In this document: piece by piece, positions 22,999 through 34,228 of the stretch
How positions within the stretch are numbered: position 1 is the stretch's first letter
Layout: every line of letters begins with the position of its first letter
DNA from: JAABUE01 sp034431895
GTDB taxonomy: Bacteria > Chloroflexota > Anaerolineae > Anaerolineales > Villigracilaceae
Length of the DNA stretch: 64,000 nucleotides
Reading direction: 5' to 3'
Assembly (NCBI GenBank): GCA_034431895.1
Contig: DAOUCM010000094.1
Span: 27,111-91,110 of the forward strand
Notes under the pieces: model-generated
Told to the model about the DNA's origin: nothing
What the model saw: the letters and a program-made list of their open reading frames with translations, nothing else
Databases searched by the model: none
Position numbers and translations under genes: made by a program

Positions 22999-25770
22999 TC
23001 AATCCGCTTCGATTCGCACGGCGGTCACCTTGTACTCTGGAATGTAAGCCACCGGGTCGAGAGCCGCCTGGGTCAGTTCGTTGGCCGAAGCATCGGGGAA
23101 ATGGAAATTGGCAAAAATCATGCCAGGCGGAACGCGCTCGCTGATCCAGGCTTCGGCCTCAATGCTGCCGCGCCGGGAGGTCACGCGCACACGGTCGCCT
23201 TTCTTCAGGTTGAGTTCAGCGGCATCTTCGGGGTTGACCTCGATGAGGGCGTTGCCGTACACGTTCATCAGGCCGCGGGCGCGGCGCGTCATCTGACCGC
23301 CGTGCCAGTGATACAGGACGCGCCCGGTGGTCATCACAATCGGGTATTCGTCGTCGGGTTTTTCGGCAGGCGGGATATGGTCAATCGGAGCGAATTTGCC
23401 CAGTCCGCGCGAGAATTGCCTGGTGTGCAGGATGGGCGTGCCAGGATGATCGGGGGTGGGGCAGGGCCATTGCAGACGCTGGCCCTTTTCCAGGCGGGAG
23501 TGGGTAATGCCGCCGTAAATGGGCGTCAGGGCGTTGATTTCGGCCATGATGGCGTCGGTGTCGGCGTAGTCCCAGCCGGCGTACGGCGCATTGGACGGGA
23601 GCAGGTCGGGGGTCCCGGCCAGGAGGCGCCTGGCCAGGTCGGCGATGATCTGCCAGTCGGGGCGCGCCTGTCCCAGCGGGTCAATAGCCCGGTGAACCAT
23701 CTGGACGCGCCGTTCGGTGTTGGTGAAGGTGCCGGTCTTCTCGGCAAAGGAAACGCCCGGCAGGAGGATGTCGGCATACTGGGAGGTCTCAGAGGGGAAG
23801 ATTTCCTGCAGGAGCAGGAAGTCCACTTTCTCGAGGCATTTGCGGATGTGATTTGTGTCCGGGTCGGACATGACCGGGTCTTCGCCGAGGATGTAGAGGG
23901 CGTGGATTTTGTCTTGCAGGATGCCCGGAATCATCTGCGTCACGGTCATCCCGACTTTTGTGTTGGCGGTGCGTCCCCAGGCGTTGGCGAACTTCTGGCG
24001 CGCTTCCTCGCTGGTGACGGCCTGGTAGCCGGGATAGACGTTGGGCAGGCCGCCCATGTCGCAGGCGCCCTGGACGTTGTTCTGGCCGCGCAGCGGGTTG
24101 ACGCCGCCGCCGGGGATGCCCATGTTGCCCGTCAGCATTTGCAGGTTGGCCAGGCTCATCACGTTGCGCACGCCGGTAATGTGTTGGGTAATGCCCATCG
24201 CCCAGATGACGGCCATCGGTTTGAGGGTGCCCATCATTTCGGCGGCCTGATGGAGTTTCTCGACGGGTACGCCGGTGATTTCGGCGACTTTTTCGGGCGG
24301 GTATTGCTGGATGGTTTGTTTGAACTCCTCGAAGCCCTCAGTGCGCTCGGCGATGAATTTCTCGTCTGCCCAGCCTTTTTCGAGGAGGATGTACATCAGG
24401 CCGTTCAGCAGGGCAATGTCGGTGCCGGGCCTGTGGCGCAGGTGCAAAGTGGCGAAGTCGCACAGGTCAATGCGGCGCGGATCGGCGATGATGAGTTTCG
24501 CCCCGCGGAAGCGCACCGCCCGCCGAATCATCGTCCCGAAGACGGGATGCTGTTCGGTGGTGTTCGAGCCGATGACGAAGAAAAGTTGCGCAAATTGAGC
24601 GACATCGTCCATTGAGTTGGACATGGCGCCCGAACCGAAGGAGGCGGCCAGACCGGCCACTGTGCTGGAGTGGCAGAGACGGGCGCAGTGGTCCACGTTG
24701 TTCGTGCCAATGACCTGCCGCGCCAGTTTGTTCATCAGGTAATTTTCTTCGTTCAGACATTTGGCCGAAGTCAGGACGCCGATGCTGTCGGGGCCGGTTT
24801 CTTCCCGGACCTCGCGCAGGCGGCGCGCGGCCAAGTCGAGGGCCGTGTCCCAGTCAGTTTCGACCCATTCCCAGTTGCGCCCCTGGGGGGATTTTTTCTT
24901 CCCTTCCAGCAGGTAGCGGCGGACGCGCGGTTTCGTGAGCCGGTCGGGATGGTGGATGAAGTCGAATCCGTAGCGGCCTTTGACGCACAGCGCCATGCCG
25001 TTGACGGGGGCATCGGGCTTGGAGGAGACGCCGATGACGCGGTTTCCTTTGACGAGCAGGTAGAATTGACACCCCACGCCGCAGTAGGTGCAAGTGGTGG
25101 CAACTTTTTCGACCTGATGGACGCGCGCCAGGCCGTAGTTCATCTTGTTGGAGAGGGCGCCGGTGGGGCAGTAGGCTGCGCACTGGCCGCAGGATTCGCA
25201 GCGCGCCTCCAGCATGGTGGTTCCGGCTCCGGCAACGATGACCTCCTCGAAGCCGCGTTTGGCCACGCCCCAAACGTCGCGCACCTGGATTTCGGCGCAG
25301 GCCTGTACGCAGCGGCGGCACAGGATACAGCGATTCATGTCGACTCGGATGAAGGGGTTTGGATCCGAATCAATGGGGTAGCGCGTTCCTTTTGTTCCCC
25401 AGGTTGGCGGGCGCACCTGGTACTCGTAGGCCAGGTCTTGCAGTTCGCATTCGCCGCTGACATCGCAGGTGAGGCAATCTTGCGGGTGGTTGGCCAGCAT
25501 CAATTCCAGGGAGAGTTTGCGGGAGGCGATGACCCGTTCGCTTTGGGTGTTGATTTCCATCCCTTCAGCGACTTTGGTGACGCAGGCGGCTTGCAAGAAG
25601 TGAACATCCTTGACATCTACGACGCACATCCGGCAATTGCCGGTGGGCGAGAGGTCTTTGTGGTAACACAAGGTTGGAATGGGAATGCGGTTTTCCCGTG
25701 CCGCTTCGAGGATGGTTTGCCCCTCGCGTGCCTCGATTTTCTGTCCGTTGATAGTGATGTGGATGGTCAT
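22999..25770 (-). CDS. fdhA: NAD-linked formate dehydrogenase catalytic subunit, cysteine type
   Basis: This 923-residue molybdo/tungsto-enzyme oxidises formate to CO2. Domain order: [2Fe-2S] ferredoxin (CYHKDLSPTGNCRMC), the His-Cys cluster (HPQDCLTCDVSGEC), two [4Fe-4S] clusters (CILCRRCVQAC and CESCGQCAAYC), then the catalytic domain with its own cluster (CTYCGVGC) and bis-MGD-binding regions up to the C-terminal dinucleotide domain. The metal ligand normally selenocysteine is cysteine (CARLCHSSTV), followed by the conserved His, so no SECIS element is needed. It lies 9 bp downstream of the NuoE-NuoF fusion, expected to carry electrons to NAD(P)+. Confidence 0.93.
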   Translation of the reverse strand: MTIHITINGQKIEAREGQTILEAARENRIPIPTLCYHKDLSPTGNCRMCVVDVKDVHFLQAACVTKVAEGMEINTQSERVIASRKLSLELMLANHPQDCLTCDVSGECELQDLAYEYQVRPPTWGTKGTRYPIDSDPNPFIRVDMNRCILCRRCVQACAEIQVRDVWGVAKRGFEEVIVAGAGTTMLEARCESCGQCAAYCPTGALSNKMNYGLARVHQVEKVATTCTYCGVGCQFYLLVKGNRVIGVSSKPDAPVNGMALCVKGRYGFDFIHHPDRLTKPRVRRYLLEGKKKSPQGRNWEWVETDWDTALDLAARRLREVREETGPDSIGVLTSAKCLNEENYLMNKLARQVIGTNNVDHCARLCHSSTVAGLAASFGSGAMSNSMDDVAQFAQLFFVIGSNTTEQHPVFGTMIRRAVRFRGAKLIIADPRRIDLCDFATLHLRHRPGTDIALLNGLMYILLEKGWADEKFIAERTEGFEEFKQTIQQYPPEKVAEITGVPVEKLHQAAEMMGTLKPMAVIWAMGITQHITGVRNVMSLANLQMLTGNMGIPGGGVNPLRGQNNVQGACDMGGLPNVYPGYQAVTSEEARQKFANAWGRTANTKVGMTVTQMIPGILQDKIHALYILGEDPVMSDPDTNHIRKCLEKVDFLLLQEIFPSETSQYADILLPGVSFAEKTGTFTNTERRVQMVHRAIDPLGQARPDWQIIADLARRLLAGTPDLLPSNAPYAGWDYADTDAIMAEINALTPIYGGITHSRLEKGQRLQWPCPTPDHPGTPILHTRQFSRGLGKFAPIDHIPPAEKPDDEYPIVMTTGRVLYHWHGGQMTRRARGLMNVYGNALIEVNPEDAAELNLKKGDRVRVTSRRGSIEAEAWISERVPPGMIFANFHFPDASANELTQAALDPVAYIPEYKVTAVRIEAD

Positions 25771-25779
25771 GGTTACTCT

Positions 25780-27510
<1,731 letters not shown>

Positions 27511-27674
27511 GAGCGCTCTTGGATTTTATCTGGGAAATGCTAATCGAGTACAGGCGACTGTCAAATGCTATATTTATAGAGCCTGGCATTTAGCCGCCGT
27601 AGTTTTAGGGGTATTTTGATTTTAGCACATTTTGCTCGAGAAAGACGGCGAGTCATTACAGTTGTTTGCAAGTC

Positions 27675-28154
27675 TCACCTGATTTGCGCCAGCAGTTCGA
27701 GCGCGGCGCGCACAGCCTGTGGGACGGCGGCGGCGATAGGCGGGGTCAGACCCTCTTGCAGGTCGTAGACCTGTTGGGCTTCGACGGCGACAATGTACAC
27801 GTCTTTGTCGGGGGGCAGGTCTGCGCCCAATTTGCGCCCAGTTGCCAGAGCGGTTTTGAGCGAGACATCGTGCGCGGCTGTAGTATGACCGCCGGACAGG
27901 TCAGCCAACTCGTCCAGGGTGAAGGTCGTTACCTTGCCGATGGGATGCTTGCCGGTGGTGAGCGAATCGATGATCACGACGCGCTGGTAGCCGATCATGC
28001 GTTCCATCAGACTGAGACCGCCGAGGGACAGGTAGTCGAATTCTATGTCGTTGCGTTGGCCGGTAAAATGCTCTTCCACCTGGCGCGCTACAACCCAGCC
28101 CACGCCGTCGTCGCCGAGAATGGGGTTGCCGAGGCCGATGACGAGAGTCTTCAT
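27675..28154 (-). CDS. NiFe hydrogenase maturation endopeptidase
   Basis: This 159-residue protease removes the C-terminal tail of the hydrogenase large subunit once nickel is inserted. It has the family signature GLGNPILGDDGVG with the first metal-binding acid, a second acid in IIDSLTTG, and the histidine in HTTAAHDVSL. It is encoded 90 bp after the large subunit, separated by a palindromic repeat. The large subunit has the matching cleavable tail. Confidence 0.92.
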   Translation of the reverse strand: MKTLVIGLGNPILGDDGVGWVVARQVEEHFTGQRNDIEFDYLSLGGLSLMERMIGYQRVVIIDSLTTGKHPIGKVTTFTLDELADLSGGHTTAAHDVSLKTALATGRKLGADLPPDKDVYIVAVEAQQVYDLQEGLTPPIAAAVPQAVRAALELLAQIR

Positions 28155-28162
28155 AAAGGTCA

Positions 28163-28221
28163 GGTAGTCGAATAGTCGTCAGGGTCATCTTGGTGATTGA
28201 CGATGAGACTATTCGACTACC
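28163..28221. repeat. Palindromic repeat in the hydrogenase operon
   Basis: GGTAGTCGAATAGTC and GACTATTCGACTACC form a perfect 15-bp inverted repeat with a 29-bp loop, in the 90-bp gap between the large subunit and the maturation protease. It may stabilise the upstream mRNA or be a dispersed repeat. Confidence 0.75.
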
Positions 28222-28243
28222 CCACTATCCGACTTTCAGGCTA

Positions 28244-29716
28244 TCAGACGATAAACTGCTTGAGCACGTCCACGATTTCGCCGTTCGCCTTGCGGATGGT
28301 GACTTCGAGCGGCATCTGGCCGGGCAGGGAGTGGGTGGCGCAGCCGAAGCAGGGATCGTAGGCGCGGAAGGCCATTTCGACCATGTTGAGCAGGCCCTCG
28401 TTCACCACCGTGCCTTTCTTGATGAGGCTGCTGGCAGCCTTGTGGATGGACATGCTGATCGGCGCGTAGTTGTTGGTGGTGCCGACGATGAGATTGGCCT
28501 TGGTCACCACGCCGCGCTCGTCGGTCCAGTAGTGATGTGTCAGGGTGCCGCGCGGCGCCTCCACGATGCCCACGCCTTCGGTCGGTTTCTTGGTCGGGAT
28601 GGTGCGGAAGTTCGGCGAGGTGATTTCGGGATCGGTCGCCAGTTCCACCCACCTTTCGGCTGCATAAAGGAGTTCGATGAGGCGCGCCCAGTGGGTCGCC
28701 AGGCGTTGATGCACCGGTTTGCCGCCCAAGGTCTTGTAGAACTTCTCATATTCTTCCTGAGCGCGCGGGGTAGCCATGCCGTCGGCGGCGTTCAGGCGCG
28801 AGAGCGGCGTGGCGCAATAGACGCCCGAATCGGGGCCGTCCACGAAGCCTTTCCAGCCGACCTTCTTCATGTAGGGGAACTTGAGATAGGTCCAGGGTTC
28901 GACGTGCTCGGCGACGTTATCCATATATTCATTGGGCGCGTACTTGACCAGTTCCTTGCCGTCCGGGCCGACGACGCGCACTTTGCCGTCGTAGAAGTTG
29001 GTATGGTTGTTTTCGTCCACCATGCCCATGTAGTAGGTCTGGTGAGTGTAGATGTCACCCAGGATCAGGTCGAGGTAGGTCTTATTGCCCAGGACGATGT
29101 CGTTGAAGAGTTTCAGGCTGAACTGAGCAAATTCAATCGCCCAGCGCCCCATCTCCTCGATTTCCTTGCGCTGTTCTTCGGTGATTCCCTTGGTCAGGCC
29201 GCCGGGGATGGAGGTGCAGGGATGGACTTTGCGCCCGCCGATCATCTCGACGACGGTGTGGCCATACTTGCGCATCTGAATGACCTTGCCGCCGATTTCC
29301 AGCCCGACTTTGTGGATGACGCCCAGGATGTTGCGCTCAGCGACCGGCGCGTCGGGTCCCATGACGAAATCGGGACCGGCCAGGGCATAGAAGTGGGTGG
29401 TATGGTCGGTGCAGTAGAACGCCATGTAGAGCAATTCGCGCAGTTTCTTCGCCGTGGAGGGAATATCCACGTGATAGACGGCGTCCACGGCTTTAGCAGC
29501 GGCCATGTGGTGCGCTTCGGGGCAGACGCCGCAGATGCGGTTGGTGAGCAGGGGCATTTCCTCTACCGGGCGGCCAACGACGAAGCGCTCGAAGCCGCGC
29601 AGTTCGGGAATCTGGAAGTAGGTGTTGGCGACCTCGCCCTCGTCGTTGAGGAAGATTTCAACTTTGCCGTGGCCTTCCAGACGGGTGATAGGGTCAATGG
29701 TAATTCGCTGTGTCAT
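28244..29716 (-). CDS. mvhA: NiFe hydrogenase large subunit, group 3c (MvhA-like)
   Basis: This 490-residue protein binds the NiFe centre. The N-terminal ligands are in RICGVCPEAHH (Cys62, Cys65) and the C-terminal ligands in DPCFGCATH (Cys456, Cys459). A 28-residue tail after His462 is the maturation peptide. The sequence style and the hdr/mvhD neighbours place it in group 3c, which works with heterodisulfide-reductase-type HdrABC by electron bifurcation. The start follows GGAGGTAGAGAG, 15 bp after the small-subunit gene. Confidence 0.94.
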   Translation of the reverse strand: MTQRITIDPITRLEGHGKVEIFLNDEGEVANTYFQIPELRGFERFVVGRPVEEMPLLTNRICGVCPEAHHMAAAKAVDAVYHVDIPSTAKKLRELLYMAFYCTDHTTHFYALAGPDFVMGPDAPVAERNILGVIHKVGLEIGGKVIQMRKYGHTVVEMIGGRKVHPCTSIPGGLTKGITEEQRKEIEEMGRWAIEFAQFSLKLFNDIVLGNKTYLDLILGDIYTHQTYYMGMVDENNHTNFYDGKVRVVGPDGKELVKYAPNEYMDNVAEHVEPWTYLKFPYMKKVGWKGFVDGPDSGVYCATPLSRLNAADGMATPRAQEEYEKFYKTLGGKPVHQRLATHWARLIELLYAAERWVELATDPEITSPNFRTIPTKKPTEGVGIVEAPRGTLTHHYWTDERGVVTKANLIVGTTNNYAPISMSIHKAASSLIKKGTVVNEGLLNMVEMAFRAYDPCFGCATHSLPGQMPLEVTIRKANGEIVDVLKQFIV

Positions 29717-29731
29717 CTCTCTACCTCCAAA

Positions 29732-30718
29732 TTAGTCGCCCGACTTCCAGGCTGGCTTGGCAGCGTGTAGGAGCGAGCCCGCCAGGTTGAAGCGGTAGAA
29801 CTGCCCGGCCGGGTCAACCAGGCCGTCTAGGATTTGGTCTATTTCGACGGGATCGGTGCTGTCAATGACCGAGGCGAAGGCTGATAGGAGCCGTGCCCCG
29901 TAATCGATCACGCCCTCGGCCGGACCATAGCAGCCGATACATTGCGCTCCGGCGGTGGGGCAACGGGCATTACAGCCGCTGCGGGTGGCCGGACCGTTGC
30001 AGGGGATACCCTGTTCGAGCAGGCATAGTTCCGGGTCGGCCTGCGTCAACTGGATGCGGCCAAATTCCTTGATGGTCTTGACGTTGCGTTTGCGCTGGCA
30101 CTCGTCACAGACAGTCGAGTTGCCGGCGCCAATGGTCGCGCCTTTGGGCGGCAGTTGCGCCTTGCCCTGCAGCACCTGGATCACCAGGTCAATCACCGCC
30201 GCAATCTGGTGCGATTCGGGCGGGCAGCCGGGCATGTAATAGTCCACATCCACCACCTGGTCGAGGGTCTTGAGCACCGGGTAGAGGGTCGGGATGTGAA
30301 TCGTGCCTTCAGGCATCTCGTAAGCGGTCTGCGGGCGGATATTGTTCGGGTTGTCGGTGGAGATGGTCGAGAAGGCGGTGTCCACCACTTGCTGGATGGG
30401 CGAGAAGTTTGCCAGGCCGGGGATGCAGCCCTCGCAGGCGCACGAGCCAAAGGCCACCAAGATCTTGGATTTTTTGCGTAACAGGTGGGCGATGTGCTCG
30501 TTCTCGTCGTTGCGGATGCCGCCGTTGAAGAGGGTCAGCAGGATGGAGCCGTCTTCCATGGCCTCTACATCCTTGTACTTGGCATCCATGGCTACCGGCC
30601 AGAAGACGACATCGAAATTGGCGTCCACATCCAGGATTTTCTCGTGGATGTTGAGGACGGCAATTTCGCAGCCACCGCACGAAGCCGCCCAGTACATTGC
30701 GAATTTCGGTTTGCTCAT
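29732..30718 (-). CDS. mvhG: NiFe hydrogenase small subunit, group 3c (MvhG-like)
   Basis: This 328-residue subunit carries the iron-sulfur relay from the NiFe site. The proximal cluster ligands begin with SCGGC (Cys14, Cys17) and continue with GSCACEG and PGCPP. Further clusters are provided by the C-terminal cysteines in STVCDECQRKR, QGIPCNGPATRSGC and CPTAGAQCIGC. There is no Tat signal, so the enzyme is cytoplasmic. It overlaps the mvhD gene by 4 nt. Confidence 0.94.
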   Translation of the reverse strand: MSKPKFAMYWAASCGGCEIAVLNIHEKILDVDANFDVVFWPVAMDAKYKDVEAMEDGSILLTLFNGGIRNDENEHIAHLLRKKSKILVAFGSCACEGCIPGLANFSPIQQVVDTAFSTISTDNPNNIRPQTAYEMPEGTIHIPTLYPVLKTLDQVVDVDYYMPGCPPESHQIAAVIDLVIQVLQGKAQLPPKGATIGAGNSTVCDECQRKRNVKTIKEFGRIQLTQADPELCLLEQGIPCNGPATRSGCNARCPTAGAQCIGCYGPAEGVIDYGARLLSAFASVIDSTDPVEIDQILDGLVDPAGQFYRFNLAGSLLHAAKPAWKSGD

Positions 30719-31191
30719 GCTGGCACCTCCGCGTGGATAGGCGCTTCTACACCCGTGCCGTTGCTTTTGTTCCAGTTCAACGGTCCGAGCGCTCGCACCT
30801 GTTCCACAAATCTATTGATTTCATCAGCAAAAATGGCGCCCTCGGCGGCGCTAGCCCACAGCAGTTTGATGCGTTCGGGTTCGATTCCCATTTGACTCAG
30901 GACGCGCTTCATCAAATGGAGACGACGCAGCATTTTGTAGTTCTGGTTGAGGTAGTGGCAGTCACCGGGATGGCAGCCAGAGATGAGGACTCCGTCTGCA
31001 CCATTGGCAAAGGCCTTGAAGACGAAGGTGGGGTCGAGGCGGCCAGAGCACATCAGGCGAATCAGGCGAACATTGGGGGCATATTTCATGCGCGCCGTGC
31101 CGGCCATATCGGCGGCGCGGTAGGAGCACCAGTTGCAGGTGAATCCGATGATGGTGGGTTCGAACGGTTTTGTTTCTTCGCTCATATTCAT
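30715..31191 (-). CDS. mvhD: MvhD-type [2Fe-2S] electron-transfer subunit
   Basis: This 158-residue protein links the hydrogenase to HdrA. It has the family motifs FTCNWCSYRAADMAG, RLMCSGRLDP and ISGCHPGDCHY, whose cysteines hold a [2Fe-2S] centre. The start MNMSEETK lies 8 bp after the hdrA stop; the longer open frame upstream is the hdrA shadow and is rejected. Its presence between hdrA and the hydrogenase genes is the classical arrangement of the MvhADG-HdrABC complex. Confidence 0.93.
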   Translation of the reverse strand: MNMSEETKPFEPTIIGFTCNWCSYRAADMAGTARMKYAPNVRLIRLMCSGRLDPTFVFKAFANGADGVLISGCHPGDCHYLNQNYKMLRRLHLMKRVLSQMGIEPERIKLLWASAAEGAIFADEINRFVEQVRALGPLNWNKSNGTGVEAPIHAEVPA

Positions 31192-31199
31192 TTTCAGCC

Positions 31200-33227
31200 C
31201 TACACAGCGGCTGCCTCCTTCGACGAGAGATTGAGCATTAACAGGCCCTCGATTTGTGAGAGAATCTGTTCGTTTGAGAAGACGGTGCCGCTGATGGCGC
31301 CTGCCGGGCAGGCGGCTACGCAGGTACCGCAGCCCTGGCACAGCGCCGGGTTGACCTCGCTGACCATACGATCCTCGTGGAAGAGGATGGCGTTGAATGG
31401 ACACAGGTTATTGCAAATGCGGCAACCGGAGCATTGCTCTTGGTTGATCGTAGCGCGTACCGGCTCGAGAGCAATTTCTTTTTGTTGAATCTTGCCCACG
31501 ATGCGGGCCGCAGCCGCCGCTCCCTGAGCAACGCTGGCGGGAATGTCTTTTGGTCCTTGGCAAGCGCCGGCGATATAAATGCCCTCTGTCATCGTGGAAA
31601 CAGGGTCCAACTTCGGATGTTTCTCGATGAACCATTGGTCGGCGCTGCATGAGATTCCAAATTTGGCAGCAACCTCTTTGGCGTCTGCTCTCGCTTGCAA
31701 ACCTGCAGAGAGAATCACCATATCTACCGGGATGCGTCGCTGTTTGCCTGCCAGCGTGTCCTCCACTTGGATAATCAATTTTCCCTCTTCACCTGGCAGC
31801 CGCGCTGCGTCGGTCACTTCGGCTACTTTTCCGCGCACAAAGAGTGTGCCTTCTTCGAGGACTTTTTGGTAGAACTCATCGTATGCTTTGAAGGGCGTGC
31901 GCATATCAATATAAAAGTTGTAAACCGTCGCCCCTGTTCGCTCGTGGACAAGGTGCGCAAATTTGAGACTCTGCATACAGCAGATCACCGAGCAGTAATT
32001 GTTGAAGTTGCGGTCACGTGAGCCAACGCAATGGATGATGCCGACGCTCTGAGGTTGGGTCACGCCATCCCGTAATACAATTTTGCCGCTGGTTGGGCCA
32101 GAAGCGTTCGTCAGTCGCTCCATTTCGAGACTGGTGAAAACGTTTGCCAGCCGTCCATACCCATAGTTGCTGACCTTGCGGGCATCGAACAGGTCATATC
32201 CTGTGGCCAGGATGATGTTGCCAACTTCTATGGTCAAGATTTCATCTTGTTGGTCGAACTTGATCGCGCCTGTTGGGCAGAATTTTTCACAAGCCTTGCA
32301 GGTGCCTTTCTCGAAGAAGATACAGTTGTTTTTGTCAATGACCGGATAGTTGGGGACGGCTTGCGGGAAGGGCGTATAAACGGCTTTGCGATAGCCTAGT
32401 CCAGCCTCGAATACCTCATCAATCACCTTCTTTGGGCATTTCTCCTGGCAAACGCCGCAGCCGGTGCAGAGCGACTCGTCCACGAAGCGGGCTCGCTTCC
32501 GAATCGTTACCAAAAAGTTGCCCACATAGCCATCTACCTTTTCGACCTCGCTCCACGTCAGCAAGGTAATATTTTTATGATTGCCTGCGCTGACCATCTT
32601 GGGCGTCAGGATGCAGGCTGCGCAATCCAGGGTCGGGAAGGTCTTGTCGAACTGGGCCATGTGGCCGCCAATGGAAGGTTCGCGCTCAACCAGATAGACC
32701 GGGTAACCGGCATCAGCGATTTCGAGCGCAGCCTGAATGCCGGCGATACCGCCGCCAACCACCAGCGTAGCAGGATGAATGGGAACACGCAGTGGTTCGA
32801 GCGGCTCGCTATGGACCACGCGCCGTACCCCGCCGGCCACAATCGCTTTTGCTTTCTCTGTGGCCGCGTCTTTGTCGGTGTGCACCCACGAGACTTGTTC
32901 GCGGATGGAGACCAGTTCGCTCAGGTAAGGGTTCAAGCCGGCGCCCGCACAAGCGTTACGGAAGGTATTTTCGTGCAGATGTGGCGAGCAGGCGGCAACT
33001 ACCACGCGTGTCAGCCCCTTTTCTTGAATATCTTTTGCGATCATTTCCTGACCGGGGCTGGAACACATGAATTTGTAATCGCGGGAGACAACGACGCCAG
33101 GCAATTCTGCTGCCCAGCGTGCCACCTCAGACACGTCAACTACGCTGGCGATGTTCGAACCGCAGTGGCAAACGTAGACCCCGATTCTTTCTTGGGCCTC
33201 GGGTTGGTTTCCGTTTTTCTTTTTCAT
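31200..33227 (-). CDS. hdrA: Heterodisulfide reductase-like flavoprotein HdrA
   Basis: This 675-residue FAD protein is the site of electron bifurcation in Hdr complexes. An N-terminal domain with YVCHCGSN is followed by the FAD-binding VVGGGIAGIQAALEIAD, the cluster-binding TLDCAACILTPKMV, two internal ferredoxin-like motifs (CTGCGVCQEKCP; CKACEKFCP), the C-terminal Rossmann part, and two [4Fe-4S] motifs (CSGCRICNNLCP; CQGCGTCVAACP). Length and motif order match HdrA of methanogens. It overlaps hdrB by 4 nt. Electrons from H2 could be split between a low-potential ferredoxin and the HdrB disulfide site; the physiological disulfide in a bacterium is unknown. Confidence 0.93.
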   Translation of the reverse strand: MKKKNGNQPEAQERIGVYVCHCGSNIASVVDVSEVARWAAELPGVVVSRDYKFMCSSPGQEMIAKDIQEKGLTRVVVAACSPHLHENTFRNACAGAGLNPYLSELVSIREQVSWVHTDKDAATEKAKAIVAGGVRRVVHSEPLEPLRVPIHPATLVVGGGIAGIQAALEIADAGYPVYLVEREPSIGGHMAQFDKTFPTLDCAACILTPKMVSAGNHKNITLLTWSEVEKVDGYVGNFLVTIRKRARFVDESLCTGCGVCQEKCPKKVIDEVFEAGLGYRKAVYTPFPQAVPNYPVIDKNNCIFFEKGTCKACEKFCPTGAIKFDQQDEILTIEVGNIILATGYDLFDARKVSNYGYGRLANVFTSLEMERLTNASGPTSGKIVLRDGVTQPQSVGIIHCVGSRDRNFNNYCSVICCMQSLKFAHLVHERTGATVYNFYIDMRTPFKAYDEFYQKVLEEGTLFVRGKVAEVTDAARLPGEEGKLIIQVEDTLAGKQRRIPVDMVILSAGLQARADAKEVAAKFGISCSADQWFIEKHPKLDPVSTMTEGIYIAGACQGPKDIPASVAQGAAAAARIVGKIQQKEIALEPVRATINQEQCSGCRICNNLCPFNAILFHEDRMVSEVNPALCQGCGTCVAACPAGAISGTVFSNEQILSQIEGLLMLNLSSKEAAAV

Positions 33228-34228
33228 TTCTCGGCCTCGCTTTTCTCCGCTAACTCCGGCTTGCGGGGCAGTGGCTTGGGCATGGGCAGCCTGCTCGACT
33301 TTGTGGGGCGCGCCGGCGCGGTCTCGGTTTCAGAAATTTCCACTCCAATCTTTGCCAGCGCTCTCTTTGTGCTGACCAATTCTGAGCCAAATCCTGCTGT
33401 ATCTGGTTCCAACCCAAATGCCAGCCCCATCAATTGGGTGAAGAATACAATCGGCATCTGATAGTTTGTACCAAAGTAACGATTTGTCTCTGTTTGATAG
33501 GCATCCAGGTTCATCTGGCACATGGGGCAAACGGTTGCCATGATGTCGGCCTGGTATTGATCGGCGGATGAGATGAGACGGCGAATCAGTTCGAAGGCGG
33601 TTTCAGGTCCAATTTGGGTCATGTGACCGCCGCAGCAATGCGTCTTGAGCGGGAAGTCAATCACCTCCGCGCCCAAGGCTTTCAACAGCAGGTCCAATTC
33701 GATAGGATGTTCGTGATCCGACCATCGTTTTTCATAATCGGGACGCGGTACCATGCAGCCCAGGTAAGGCGCAACGCGCAATCCTGTCAGCGGGCGGACA
33801 ACTTTCGATTTGACGGTCTCCAGCCCAATGTCATAGATGATGACATCCAACAAATGGCGGATAGCCAGTGTTCCCGGTTCGTAACTTAATCCTCCGGCGC
33901 TCAGCGCTTCGTTGACCATTTTGCCAAGTTTGGGTTGTTCGCGCATGTAGTAATCTGCTTTGGCAAGATTCAGATAGCAAGCGCTGCACGGTGCGACAAC
34001 CACTTTGTTGCCGTTGGCCTGCTTTGCGGCCAGGGCCAGGTTGCGGCTGATGAGCGCGTAGGCAGGGGTCAGGCTGATGCCCAGATATTCGGTGGCGCCG
34101 CAGCAGTTCCAATCTTCGATTTCTTCTAATTCCAAGCCAATGGGTTTCGCAATCGCCGCCAGCGATTCGGAGTAAGCCTTGGCGCTGGATTCCATAGAGC
34201 AACCTGGATACAAGAGATATTTAGCCAT
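33224..34228 (-). CDS. hdrB: Heterodisulfide reductase-like subunit HdrB
   Basis: This 334-residue protein carries two CCG domains that bind the non-cubane [4Fe-4S] clusters where disulfides are reduced. The ligands are in DWNCCGATE ... APCSACY for the first domain and THCCGGHM ... CPMCQ for the second. A proline/lysine-rich tail of about 50 residues follows the last domain and is not usual for the family. The start has GGAGGCAAGC and overlaps the hdrC 3' end by 8 bp. Confidence 0.92.
   Translation of the reverse strand: MAKYLLYPGCSMESSAKAYSESLAAIAKPIGLELEEIEDWNCCGATEYLGISLTPAYALISRNLALAAKQANGNKVVVAPCSACYLNLAKADYYMREQPKLGKMVNEALSAGGLSYEPGTLAIRHLLDVIIYDIGLETVKSKVVRPLTGLRVAPYLGCMVPRPDYEKRWSDHEHPIELDLLLKALGAEVIDFPLKTHCCGGHMTQIGPETAFELIRRLISSADQYQADIMATVCPMCQMNLDAYQTETNRYFGTNYQMPIVFFTQLMGLAFGLEPDTAGFGSELVSTKRALAKIGVEISETETAPARPTKSSRLPMPKPLPRKPELAEKSEAEK

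Noticed and set aside
23101..24615. Long plus-strand frame of about 500 codons opposite fdhA
   Set aside because: It is antisense to the conserved molybdopterin domain, has no ribosome-binding site or recognisable domain, and its composition is what high-GC third positions produce.
24600..24720. Selenocysteine (in-frame TGA) in formate dehydrogenase
   Set aside because: The metal-ligand position reads cysteine (CARLCH) and the frame has no internal stop.
28190..29770. Plus-strand frame of more than 500 codons opposite mvhA
   Set aside because: Shadow of the hydrogenase large-subunit gene; no domain recognised and low-complexity Asp/Val/Gly-rich translation.
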